Source: Deltaproteobacteria bacterium (GTDB taxonomy: Bacteria > Myxococcota_C > UBA6777). From it: a stretch of DNA of 64,000 nt. Shown here in pieces: positions 16,437 through 25,085 of the stretch; positions within the stretch are counted from its first letter, which is position 1; the number at the start of each line of letters is the position of its first letter. The translations under genes were made by a program, and so were the position numbers. The notes beneath the pieces are model-generated. The model worked only from the letters and a program-made list of their open reading frames with translations, did not search any database and was not told the origin of the DNA. The stretch is from the NCBI GenBank assembly GCA_006226375.1, contig SBHC01000062.1, forward strand, positions 1-64,000, in the 5' to 3' direction.

Positions 16437-19400
16437 CTAAGGGGTACAGGTATAAATTTGAATGGAGCCGTCTTCCAAGCCAACAGCGACAGACCCACCG
16501 TTGGGATTCCATGCCACGTTCACGGCCTTCTCCTTGAGATTCACATTGGACTTGTACGTCACACTCCAAGTGTTGTTGGTTTTGGAGACATCAAACACTT
16601 TGAGGAACATATCGGAGCTAACCGACACCAGGTACTTGTGGTCCGGAGAGAAGGCAGCCCCTGTCAGAACCGAACCATGACTCAGGTTGGGTGTAATGGC
16701 CTGACTGGGATTGGCAACGACGCGAACTGTAGCCTGAGTACTGGAGGGGCCTAAGGGACCCGCAACAACAAGCTCTCCGCTCGGGTGCCAATGGATAAAC
16801 TGGACCGGCGAGCCCAAAGAGACCTGTTGTTGCGCCCGGATCCTAAAAGCCGTTTGGGGTGGGAGTTCGAGGGACCAGAATCGAAGAAAACCATCCGACC
16901 CACCTGTCGCCAGCAGCGCTCCGCTCTCGCTCCACTGCAGCGCACGAACCCCTCCACTGTGGGCCAAAGCGTTGGCTCCGGGCGATGAAGGTAGCTTCGC
17001 GAGATTGCGCACCTGCCAGATGGAGAGATTGTCACCACTCGCCGTGGCCAACCAGTCGTAGCGTTGTGGATGAAAGCCCAACCGAAATGAAAAGAGCGAC
17101 TGCTCAAAGGTGTTCCCTCGTGAAAACGTGGGAGACCATGTGTAGTGTTTGTTGTCGCTTCCACCAACGAGAAGTAGAAGGTCTTGGGAGATAAAGTTAA
17201 TCGCCTGGAAGGTAAGAGAAATGGGTCGAACAAAACCTCCAAGAGAAGTGAACGAAAAGGAGTAGAGCAACTGGTTGTTGGTTGTGGACCAAACACACAA
17301 GTTCCCCTGTTTTCCGATAGAAGCAAGCATGGACCCGTCAGCGCTGTACGCCATCCCTGAAATGCTTTGGGTGTGACAACGGCTGTTGTTTTTCAACGTC
17401 GCCAGTTTGACCTTGCCCGACGAAGAGGCTGGCTCTTGGATCAGGCAAGAGACAGGGCACCCCCACAAACGGACGTCACCGCTGGTCGGCACATTGTTGT
17501 CCATGCGGCCCACCGATGCGAGGAGAGCTCCGTCTGGACTCCAATTGATCCCGACAGTTTTGCGCACATGGCCATACATGGTTCGTAGGAGAGTACCTGT
17601 CCCCACATCCCACAACCGAATCGCGCGGTCATCAAACCCAGAAGTGGCGGTAATCGGTAAGGGAGTTCCTTGGGTTGTTGAGGCGAGAAGCTTTCCATTG
17701 GGCCGAAACCGGACGCGCCCAACGGCCTGCACATGGGCCTTGTCCACCACTGTAGGCACCCAAGAGGAACCCGTTGCATTGCGCCAGAACACGATGTCGC
17801 CGTTGTTCACTCCGCCAGCAATGTCCTGACCGCTCACGCTCCAGTCCAGGCTCCAAACGGTGTCTTGGACTCCTGTCAGTTTGTGCTCCACAGCACCGCT
17901 GGTTACGTTCCAGATCTTCACCTCGTTGTCAAAGCCCGACGACACAAACTTGGTGCCATCAGGATGAAACGCCAGGCTCAGAACACCTTTAGAGTGTCCC
18001 TGGTAGGTATTGAGAACCTTACCCGTTGCAATGTCCCACAGCAAAATGGGATGGGCTAGTGCAGTCGATGGTGTTTCCAGTTGACCGGTTCCAGAGAGCA
18101 GCGTCCGACTGTCCGGACTCCACGCAGCGATCGGCTGTGTCTCCAAAGGTGGCGTTGGCTTAACATTGCTCGTGTAAACCAGCTTTCGGATCAATTGTCC
18201 CGTGTTTGCATTGAAAAGCCAGATACCCTCGCTTGTCCTACGAGTGGTCACAGCGAGCCACAACCCGTCCGGACTCCATGCAAGTCGACTGTTGATACTC
18301 TTTACAGGAAGCAAAATGACCCGAACGGTCTGACGGTCCGAGACTCTCCAGATCCGGATTTCTTCTCCTGTCATAGAAGCCGCAAGTAACCCTGTAGGTC
18401 GGAAGACAACATCCACAATGTGGTTGAGGCCATGACCTGAAAATGGGGTTTGGGTCGCCGAAGGGAAACAATCGCAAGAGCCATCTTCGTCGGTTTGACC
18501 GTCACAATCGTTGTCACGCCCATCGCATGAACGATCGGTGGGTTGGTAAAGTGGTGTGCCACAGTCCAACCAGACTCCCGCAGTGCAACGTTGGAACTTT
18601 CCTTTGCAAACACCGTCCTGGCTAGAGCAAGGCCTCAACTCTCCGAGATCTTGGTCCTCATCCACCTGACCGTCACAGTCGTTGTCCAGACCGTCGCATT
18701 TGGACTCACGTACTTCGTATGCGCTGTTGTGCTTTTCGTACAACGCTGTGTTGCAAGGCTCCCATCCATTCACACCGTTGCATTTGCGGTTGATAGTACC
18801 CGCGCAAACACCGAGCGTTTTCGGACAGGGTTCTAGTTTGAGTTGGGCGGTCTCGTCGATGGATCCGTTGCAGTTGTCATCGACATTGTTGCAGAGTTCT
18901 TCGGCCAGCGGTTTCACCTCAGCCTGCTTGGAGACCAGGGCTCCGTTTTCACACACTTGAATGGCCGGACGGCAGCGCCCTTTGTTGAGCGTGCCCGAAG
19001 GCCCTGTGTAGCTTGTCACAACAACGCCTTCGCGGCAAAGGCATGTCCCCTTCCCTCCTGTTCGGCTGCAGACCTGGGTGCTTTGACAAGCGTTCTGACA
19101 GCTCCCACAAAAGGTCGGATGGGTGTTCACATCCACACAAACACCGTTGCAGCACTGCAGTGATGTGGGGCAGCACGATGAACCACAAGGCACGGCAGAC
19201 AGCGGACAGTCTTTGCACCCTCCCTCACTGCAGAACTTCCCAGAGCCACAAGCGTTGCTGCACTGCCCGCAGTGGTCAGAGCGGGTCTGCACGTCCACAC
19301 ATTGACTCCCACAAAGAGTCAGTCCTTTCGGGCAGACGCATGCCCCTTTTTGGCAAAACTGATTGCCAGGACAGGCCTGGTTGCATCCACCACAGTGAGT

Positions 19401-20804
19401 CTTGTCGTTGTTGGTATCGACACACCCGGTAGAACACGACGTAAAACCTTGGGTGCATTCGCAGGAGCCTTGGTTGCAGATTTCCCCGGAGCGACAGGCT
19501 TTGCTGCAGGCGCCGCAATGTTGAACGTCCGTCTTCACGTTGACGCAGGCTCGCAAACACAGCGTCTCATTCGCTGCACACGACGGCTGGCAAGTCCCGC
19601 TCGAACAGATCTCACCTGCCGAGCACGTTTGTCCACAGCCACCGCAGTGTTGGACGCTTGTTTGGGTGTTGGTGCAGAGACCTCCACAGCACACTTCGTC
19701 GTTGGCGCAGGATTGGTTGCATGAGCCACAATGCTTTGGGTCTTTCTTGAGGTCCACACAATTTTGACCGGCGCCGCACACCTGCTGACCGTTGGGGCAA
19801 ACACAAACCCCTTGCTCACACCGCTTCTGCCCCTTGCAGATGTTCCCGCAACCACCGCAATGTTGGATGTTGTTGTCCAAGACGACACAAGCATCACCGC
19901 AGCGGGTTTCGCCTTTGCTGCAGGCGTTGTTCCCACAGCCCTCGTTGACAGCTCCGTTGCAGTTGTCATCAACGGGAGTGTTGCAGTCTTCACCTTCGGC
20001 CCGAGGAAGAACCATACCAGTGCAAGGTCCCCACTGTTGGTTTGAGCAGACCTGAACACCCGACTGACAGCGACCTACATTTTGGATGGATGGATCGCCG
20101 AGATAACAGGAACGCCGCTCATCATTCTGGCAGGTGCAGCTTGGGTGGTCATCGATTTTACCGTTGCAGTCATCGTCGAAGCCGTCGCAGATTTCGCCTT
20201 GGGGTTCAACGTTCCCTAGACAAGGTCCCCAGAGATTGTCACGTTCGCAATATTGCACGCCGCCTTTGCACGCGCCTTTGCCTTGAGTCTCGTCGTCTCC
20301 GCTGTAACATGAACGTTTGCGTCCTTGCGGAGAACATCGGCACGACTCGTTGGTCACGTTGTCGATCTGACCATCACAGTTGTTGTCAGACTTGTCACAG
20401 AATTCAGGGCGTGGAAGCTTTTGGCCCAAGCAAGGCGTCCAGCGTCCGTTGGCGAGACAAGAGCGGTATCCTGCCTTGCAACGTCCCTTCCCTACCGTAT
20501 CCTTGGGGCCTTCGTAACAAGTTTCTTGCACCCCAGGCTTGCATTGTTGCTCACTGCACCGTCCCTCATAACAAAAGATAGCGGGTGCTGTTACCTTACA
20601 ATCTTCGGCAGTTTGGCAGGCTCGTGGGACCTTCTGCAAGCAGGCTGAAAACATCCCCAGGACCAAGGACAACAAAACAACTCCTCCCCAGCGTCGCATT
20701 GGAGACCCGCTGGAAAAGGGTTCTCTACCCTGTTGGCAGAGGAAGATACCGTTCTTCGTTTGCTCCACGTTCTTGCTTCGACTCATCCATGGTTTGTTGA
20801 GCAT
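16437..20804 (-). CDS. Giant lipoprotein paralogue: MopE repeats, Stig1-like Cys repeats and WD40 propeller
   Basis: A 1455-residue paralogue of the downstream gene, sharing the mature start CLQKVPRAC and AEDCKVTAPAIFCYEG. The order of parts is the same: MopE-type repeats (CDKSDNNCDG, CDGFDDDCNG, CDGRDNDCDG), Stig1-like modules at ~290-585 (QNCVDLKKDPKHCGSCN, TGCVDTNNDKTHCGGCN), and WD40 repeats from ~785 (HPILLWDI, NEVKIWNV, RAIRLWDV, GFLRFWSL). The lipobox is FSAC. From ATG 20804 the signal would be 54 residues, unusually long. ATG 20699 (MRRWGGVVLLSLVLGMFSAC) gives a normal 19-residue signal but no ribosome site, whereas GGAAG precedes 20804. The true start may therefore be 20699. Likely outer-membrane or surface anchored. 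Confidence 0.83.
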   Translation of the reverse strand: MLNKPWMSRSKNVEQTKNGIFLCQQGREPFSSGSPMRRWGGVVLLSLVLGMFSACLQKVPRACQTAEDCKVTAPAIFCYEGRCSEQQCKPGVQETCYEGPKDTVGKGRCKAGYRSCLANGRWTPCLGQKLPRPEFCDKSDNNCDGQIDNVTNESCRCSPQGRKRSCYSGDDETQGKGACKGGVQYCERDNLWGPCLGNVEPQGEICDGFDDDCNGKIDDHPSCTCQNDERRSCYLGDPSIQNVGRCQSGVQVCSNQQWGPCTGMVLPRAEGEDCNTPVDDNCNGAVNEGCGNNACSKGETRCGDACVVLDNNIQHCGGCGNICKGQKRCEQGVCVCPNGQQVCGAGQNCVDLKKDPKHCGSCNQSCANDEVCCGGLCTNTQTSVQHCGGCGQTCSAGEICSSGTCQPSCAANETLCLRACVNVKTDVQHCGACSKACRSGEICNQGSCECTQGFTSCSTGCVDTNNDKTHCGGCNQACPGNQFCQKGACVCPKGLTLCGSQCVDVQTRSDHCGQCSNACGSGKFCSEGGCKDCPLSAVPCGSSCCPTSLQCCNGVCVDVNTHPTFCGSCQNACQSTQVCSRTGGKGTCLCREGVVVTSYTGPSGTLNKGRCRPAIQVCENGALVSKQAEVKPLAEELCNNVDDNCNGSIDETAQLKLEPCPKTLGVCAGTINRKCNGVNGWEPCNTALYEKHNSAYEVRESKCDGLDNDCDGQVDEDQDLGELRPCSSQDGVCKGKFQRCTAGVWLDCGTPLYQPTDRSCDGRDNDCDGQTDEDGSCDCFPSATQTPFSGHGLNHIVDVVFRPTGLLAASMTGEEIRIWRVSDRQTVRVILLPVKSINSRLAWSPDGLWLAVTTRRTSEGIWLFNANTGQLIRKLVYTSNVKPTPPLETQPIAAWSPDSRTLLSGTGQLETPSTALAHPILLWDIATGKVLNTYQGHSKGVLSLAFHPDGTKFVSSGFDNEVKIWNVTSGAVEHKLTGVQDTVWSLDWSVSGQDIAGGVNNGDIVFWRNATGSSWVPTVVDKAHVQAVGRVRFRPNGKLLASTTQGTPLPITATSGFDDRAIRLWDVGTGTLLRTMYGHVRKTVGINWSPDGALLASVGRMDNNVPTSGDVRLWGCPVSCLIQEPASSSGKVKLATLKNNSRCHTQSISGMAYSADGSMLASIGKQGNLCVWSTTNNQLLYSFSFTSLGGFVRPISLTFQAINFISQDLLLLVGGSDNKHYTWSPTFSRGNTFEQSLFSFRLGFHPQRYDWLATASGDNLSIWQVRNLAKLPSSPGANALAHSGGVRALQWSESGALLATGGSDGFLRFWSLELPPQTAFRIRAQQQVSLGSPVQFIHWHPSGELVVAGPLGPSSTQATVRVVANPSQAITPNLSHGSVLTGAAFSPDHKYLVSVSSDMFLKVFDVSKTNNTWSVTYKSNVNLKEKAVNVAWNPNGGSVAVGLEDGSIQIYTCTP

Positions 20805-20868
20805 AAAACTTCCGACTTACAGTCCAAACCTTCCGATGCTTTGGTGTTGGAGGACATGTGACAACGCT

Positions 20869-20950
20869 GCACAAATTTCACCGTGTGGGTAGTGTGCCAC
20901 AAACAGTAGACCGTTCCTAGAAAAGTTAGGTCTCTTGATCAAATTTGTGC
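20869..20950. promoter_or_regulatory. Pair of 10-bp inverted repeats in the WD40 intergenic region
   Basis: GCACAAATTT (20869-20878) and AAATTTGTGC (20941-20950) are exact inverted copies separated by 62 bases. They lie in the 218-base gap upstream of the 16437-20804 gene and downstream of the 21023-24085 gene. They could be paired operator half-sites or the arms of a long hairpin. Confidence 0.35.
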
Positions 20951-21022
20951 GTAGAAAGAGAGAAGGCTGTTAGGAGAAGAATGTGGGGAGAAAAAGCAGA
21001 AGATGCAAGAGGCGGGACGAAA

Positions 21023-24000
21023 CTACTTGGCACAATGCCATTGCTTGATGGAGAGGTCATTTCCACCTGTAAAGAGCGTGTTTCCGTCAACACTCCAGGC
21101 CATTGCGCTGATCGACCCATTGTGAGCCACAGCCGGATAGCCTTCTTTGGAAAGGTCGGGATCCACGAGCAAGTGCGTGAGTTTGCCATCCCGCAAGCGC
21201 CAGATCTTGACTTGTCCATTGCTCAAGGAGGCGGCAAGTGCCTGCCCGTTGGGGTGGAAGACCAGGCGTGAGACAAACGGCCCGCCGCTGTCCAAACGAT
21301 AGATCTGCTTTCCATCGCTGATTCGCCAAACCCGGATATCACCGTAGATTCCGGCCGACGCAGCAAGCTCACCGTCTTTTCGTTCAATCGCGAGGCGTTG
21401 GACGCCAATCGGGTGAACCGGCTTGGACTCTCGGGTCACCTTCCATGTCCCATCCACTTTGTCCCAGATTCGCAAGAATCCAGCGTTGTGACCTGTGACA
21501 AGAGTGTCACGAGAGGGGTGCCACAAGAGGCTCAAGATGCGCGGGACGTTGTCGAGAATGGCTTCAGGCTGGTCCGGTTTGCTCAGGTCCCAGATCGCAA
21601 GTTGTCCGTTGTTTGGGTCTTTGACAGTCGAGTAGCCTCCAACCAAAGCCCGCTTTTGATCAGGGCTCAGGCTTAGACCTCTCATGATGGTGGCTGGCTG
21701 AAACGAGCTGTTCTCCCCAGGAAACGTGCCGATCCGCTGGGGCTCTGACTTTGCAAGATCCCAGAGCAGCAACTTTCCATCCAGACCCACCGTGTACAAT
21801 TCTTTCCCCTGGCGTGTCAGCTCAAGCAGAGGAACACTTTGTTTGTGTCCACGAAGTTCCTTCAGTGTCGGCTCTTTTTGTCCATCCAGACTCCAAATGT
21901 GAACCACTGAGTCAGACGTTCCCACCACCAGTTGGTTTCCATCAGGCCGCACCGAGATGCTCACTGGGCTTGGCGAATAACCAACCTCAATGATGGGATA
22001 GGCACGACGAATCTTCCAAAATTTAAACTCCCCATCCAACGAGCTAGTCGATAGGTTTTGATCGTTCCAGTTCATCACCAGGCTGGTGATCGGCTTGGAG
22101 TGTCCCTTGTCCTTGCTGTTCATGGAGTACACGAACTTGAAGCCCGTGTTTGCAGTGTCCCAGATGTGGATATCGGTGCCTTGAATCGAGTCGTCAGGAG
22201 AGGCTGCAGTCACCAACATGTTCTTGTAACGACGCTGCCACTCTACCAGGGAGGTCCCTTGTGGAACTTTGTGCGTTTTCCAGGTCTTTGTATAGCGGTA
22301 CCAGATCGCCAGGTTGCCTCCGGTGAACCCAACGGCGAGACGGGAGTCGTCGATGTTGAAGCTAACAGCGCCCGTCTTTTCACCCACAGGAGCGGACTGC
22401 TCTGTTACCAATTCGGGCTGGGTTTTCGCGTCAGTGTAAGTCCAAACTTTGGCGGTGCCATCGGCAGAAGTGGTCACCAACAAGTTTCCGTCAAAGCTCC
22501 ACTCCAGGCTTCGGATCGCCTTGGCGTGCAGCCCCTTCCACTCTCCGATTTTCACCAACGAGTTGGAGTCCAAGAGCTCAATGGTTCCATCATCGTAACC
22601 CACGGCAATCCCTTGTGCATCACGACGGATCGCCATGCTTGTAAGGGTCTTGCCTGCGCCTTTGTAGGATGCCACAAGCTTGTTGTTCTCAAAGTCCCAG
22701 AGGTGAACGTCACCGTTGCCCAGAGCAGCGACGGCATAAAACTTGTCAGGCTCCCACCCAACACGAACAACAGGATGCTCAAACTTGTATTCAAGCTGGC
22801 TCTCTGCGTTGAAGGGATAGCGCAACACAATAAGCTTGCCATCTTGCGTCCCGTACACCCACTTGGTGTCGTCCTGGCTTTGCTCCATGTGGTTCACAGC
22901 GCCCACGGACTCTCTCCCGTACAGAAGAACAGGATAATCGTCGGCAACCCAAAGGATAGCCCGTCCTCGATACTCGCCAAGCAACACTTTGTTGGCTTTG
23001 GGATCAGGGTGCCATGCAAGGCTTAGGGCTCCCTGCTCAATCTGGAATGTGGGCTGAGGGATCTCCTGAACCGTGCCCTCTTTGATCTTGGAGACATCCC
23101 ACAACTTAAAGGCTCCAACCTGTCCTTTGTCTTTCGACGAGGAGATCGAAGCCATGAACCGCTCACTTGGCGAAAAGGCCACGCCAGTCACAGGGTGAGA
23201 GTGGCTTTCGAGAGTCTTGAGGAGCTTGGGAGGCGTCGCTCCCAAGGTGGCTTCCACCTGCCACAGCTTAATCGTGGTGTCGGCCGAAGATGAAGCCAGA
23301 TAGAGACCGTCCTTGCTCCAAGACAGACCTAAGATGACGCCTTTGTGTGGAGCCGCAACCTCTGAAAGCTTGGCGCCAGTCAACGTGTTGTACAGAGCCA
23401 AAGTTCCATCGCTCAGGCCCACAGCCGTGATCGAACCATCCGGCCGAAGGGCAACGCTAGAAACTGGGGAAGCCGTCTCCGCGTTTCCAGCAGGAACTGC
23501 TTTGCTTGCATCCAGGCTTTGCCACAGCAACATCCCTTTGTTGTCGGATGTTTTGTAGCCCGCGACCAACACGGGATAGGCGGTAGCTTCAGGCCCCAAC
23601 ATCCCAGCAACGAGAGCTTGTCCTGCCGAAGAAGCCTTGGGGGGGAGGATCGACTCTCCCTCTTTTCCCTTCTCCCAGCGACGAATGGCACCATCGCTGC
23701 CCAGGGACACAACAGCATCGCTCTTGGGGACAAAGGCAACGCTCTTAACTTCACTGGAGGTTGGATACTCATAGCTCTGATCAATGATTCCATTGATCGC
23801 TTGTCGTACCAGAATGCGACCGTCTTGGCTCACAGTAACAAAGCGCTCCCCTGTGGCATCCCAGCCCACACTTTGCACCCGAACCTCTTTTTTCTGAACA
23901 GAGAATGACAACCCCTTCACAAAAGGAATGCATTTGGATTGTTCTTCTTTTCCAGAGTTGGGATCGTTGGTGTTGTCTTGCTTCTTTGCGATATCTCCAC

Positions 24001-24085
24001 AAGAGCACCCTGATCCCAGTGCTGTAGCCACGAGGGCCAAAGCCCCCAACCAATGTAGGGTTCGTCGTCTCCAACTGTGTTTCAT
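21023..24085 (-). CDS. WD40-repeat lipoprotein
   Basis: A 1020-residue protein with a lipoprotein signal (LALVATALGSGC, Cys27) followed by SCGDIAKKQDNTNDPNSGKE, a polar tether. Almost all of the remainder is WD40 repeats (GAIRRWEKG, TTIKLWQVE, GDVHLWDFE, GTAKVWTYT, SVVHIWSLD, GFLRIWDK, GDIRVWRIS, GQVKIWRLR, LSIKQWHC), enough for two or more seven-bladed propellers. It lacks the Cys-rich front of its two neighbours. ATG 24085 is chosen over GTG 24097 because GGTGAGGAG would directly abut the GTG. Probably a protein-interaction scaffold on the envelope; the partner is unknown. Confidence 0.85.
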   Translation of the reverse strand: MKHSWRRRTLHWLGALALVATALGSGCSCGDIAKKQDNTNDPNSGKEEQSKCIPFVKGLSFSVQKKEVRVQSVGWDATGERFVTVSQDGRILVRQAINGIIDQSYEYPTSSEVKSVAFVPKSDAVVSLGSDGAIRRWEKGKEGESILPPKASSAGQALVAGMLGPEATAYPVLVAGYKTSDNKGMLLWQSLDASKAVPAGNAETASPVSSVALRPDGSITAVGLSDGTLALYNTLTGAKLSEVAAPHKGVILGLSWSKDGLYLASSSADTTIKLWQVEATLGATPPKLLKTLESHSHPVTGVAFSPSERFMASISSSKDKGQVGAFKLWDVSKIKEGTVQEIPQPTFQIEQGALSLAWHPDPKANKVLLGEYRGRAILWVADDYPVLLYGRESVGAVNHMEQSQDDTKWVYGTQDGKLIVLRYPFNAESQLEYKFEHPVVRVGWEPDKFYAVAALGNGDVHLWDFENNKLVASYKGAGKTLTSMAIRRDAQGIAVGYDDGTIELLDSNSLVKIGEWKGLHAKAIRSLEWSFDGNLLVTTSADGTAKVWTYTDAKTQPELVTEQSAPVGEKTGAVSFNIDDSRLAVGFTGGNLAIWYRYTKTWKTHKVPQGTSLVEWQRRYKNMLVTAASPDDSIQGTDIHIWDTANTGFKFVYSMNSKDKGHSKPITSLVMNWNDQNLSTSSLDGEFKFWKIRRAYPIIEVGYSPSPVSISVRPDGNQLVVGTSDSVVHIWSLDGQKEPTLKELRGHKQSVPLLELTRQGKELYTVGLDGKLLLWDLAKSEPQRIGTFPGENSSFQPATIMRGLSLSPDQKRALVGGYSTVKDPNNGQLAIWDLSKPDQPEAILDNVPRILSLLWHPSRDTLVTGHNAGFLRIWDKVDGTWKVTRESKPVHPIGVQRLAIERKDGELAASAGIYGDIRVWRISDGKQIYRLDSGGPFVSRLVFHPNGQALAASLSNGQVKIWRLRDGKLTHLLVDPDLSKEGYPAVAHNGSISAMAWSVDGNTLFTGGNDLSIKQWHCAK

Positions 24086-24199
24086 GAAAGTTGCCACTCC
24101 TCACCTGTGTTGGCGTGCTCTATTTTTCGTTGCCTGGGTCTCGCGCTGTGTCATTCACAGCCCCATGATGCAAGACAACAGGACGTCAATGGAATACTA

Positions 24200-24213
24200 T
24201 GATTGATCAATCA
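24200..24213. promoter_or_regulatory. 14-bp perfect palindrome upstream of the WD40 lipoprotein gene
   Basis: TGATTGATCAATCA is fully self-complementary and lies about 115 bases upstream of ATG 24085. The surrounding DNA is AT-rich compared with the genes. It is a plausible operator; the cognate regulator is not identifiable. Confidence 0.4.
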
Positions 24214-24339
24214 ACAACCTACAGATACTATATACAAAACACCTGCTTCTCCACCAACTATACATCTCGCACAGGAAAACATCACAGTCGGACCCGCAAT
24301 GCTTTTCCATGCAACCTCAATTCTGTTGGCAAGCCCCAC

Positions 24340-24373
24340 AAAAAAAAGTCTAGCCCCACAAAGAAAAGGGGCT
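24340..24373 (-). terminator. Intrinsic terminator of the pseudouridine synthase gene
   Basis: Read leftward, AGCCCC, a 10-base loop (TTTTCTTTGT) and GGGGCT form a 6-bp GC-rich stem (24352-24373), followed by AGAC and eight T residues (24347-24340). The gene's TAG stop (24350-24352) lies at the base of the stem. Confidence 0.75.
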
Positions 24374-25057
24374 TTCTATGGTTTCAAAGACTTGCTGAAC
24401 AGGGGCAGAGCCAAACAGATGTCCCTCGGTTGGCCAGCACACCACCTCCAAAGTTTCCTCTCCAACAGAACAACGCAGAGCGCAGGCGTGCAGGTAGGTT
24501 CGATCAAAAGTCGCCGCGTGGTCGCTGGCTCCGTACAAGGCATCACCGAGAACAGGAGAACCCAGGCTCTTCATCGCGACCCGAAGCTGGTGGGTTTTGC
24601 CTGTTTCAGGCTTGAGCACAAACAAACGCAGGCCAGGAATGTCGCCAGGGATCGCGTACGAGACAAAGCGGGTAATCGCCGGCTGCTCTGCAGAACGTTT
24701 GAGCTTCCAGGTGCCTCGTCGGCTGCGCTCCATGTCGCCCTTGATCCATCCTTGCTTTTTGGAAGGACGCCGTGATGCCAAAGCCAGATACACCTTGTCC
24801 ACCTGACGCTGAGCAAAGGCCTCTCCCAACAAGGAGGCCATCTCACGATCGCGTGCCAACACCAACACACCAGAGGTAATGGCGTCCAGCCGGTGCACAG
24901 GAAACAACTCTCCTTCAGGCAATGCCTCCTGGCGTTGTTGTTCGCGTAAGACCTGCATAATGCCTGCTTCTTCAGCGCGTTGATGAAAAGCGAGCCCGGC
25001 CGGTTTGTCGATCACCAGGATTCGTTCGGAGGAATACAAAACAGGAATGTGTCGCAT
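24350..25057 (-). CDS. RluA-family pseudouridine synthase
   Basis: A 235-residue protein that isomerises uridine in rRNA or tRNA. The catalytic motif is HRLDAITSG with Asp58. Other family blocks are VIDKPAGLAFHQ near the start and ETGKTHQLRVAMKSLGSPVLGD later. There is no S4 domain, as in the short RluA/TruC-like forms. GAGG lies upstream of ATG 25057, and the gene follows the alpha-2-macroglobulin gene by 28 bases, so it may be read through from it. The specific target uridine cannot be told from sequence. Confidence 0.88.
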   Translation of the reverse strand: MRHIPVLYSSERILVIDKPAGLAFHQRAEEAGIMQVLREQQRQEALPEGELFPVHRLDAITSGVLVLARDREMASLLGEAFAQRQVDKVYLALASRRPSKKQGWIKGDMERSRRGTWKLKRSAEQPAITRFVSYAIPGDIPGLRLFVLKPETGKTHQLRVAMKSLGSPVLGDALYGASDHAATFDRTYLHACALRCSVGEETLEVVCWPTEGHLFGSAPVQQVFETIESPFSLWG

Positions 25058-25085
25058 GGAGCCTCAAGCAAAAGGTTGGACAAGG

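Noticed and set aside
22058-23026. Rightward 322-residue frame opposite the WD40 lipoprotein
   Set aside because: Antisense to unmistakable WD40 repeats; no ribosome site and no family motif.
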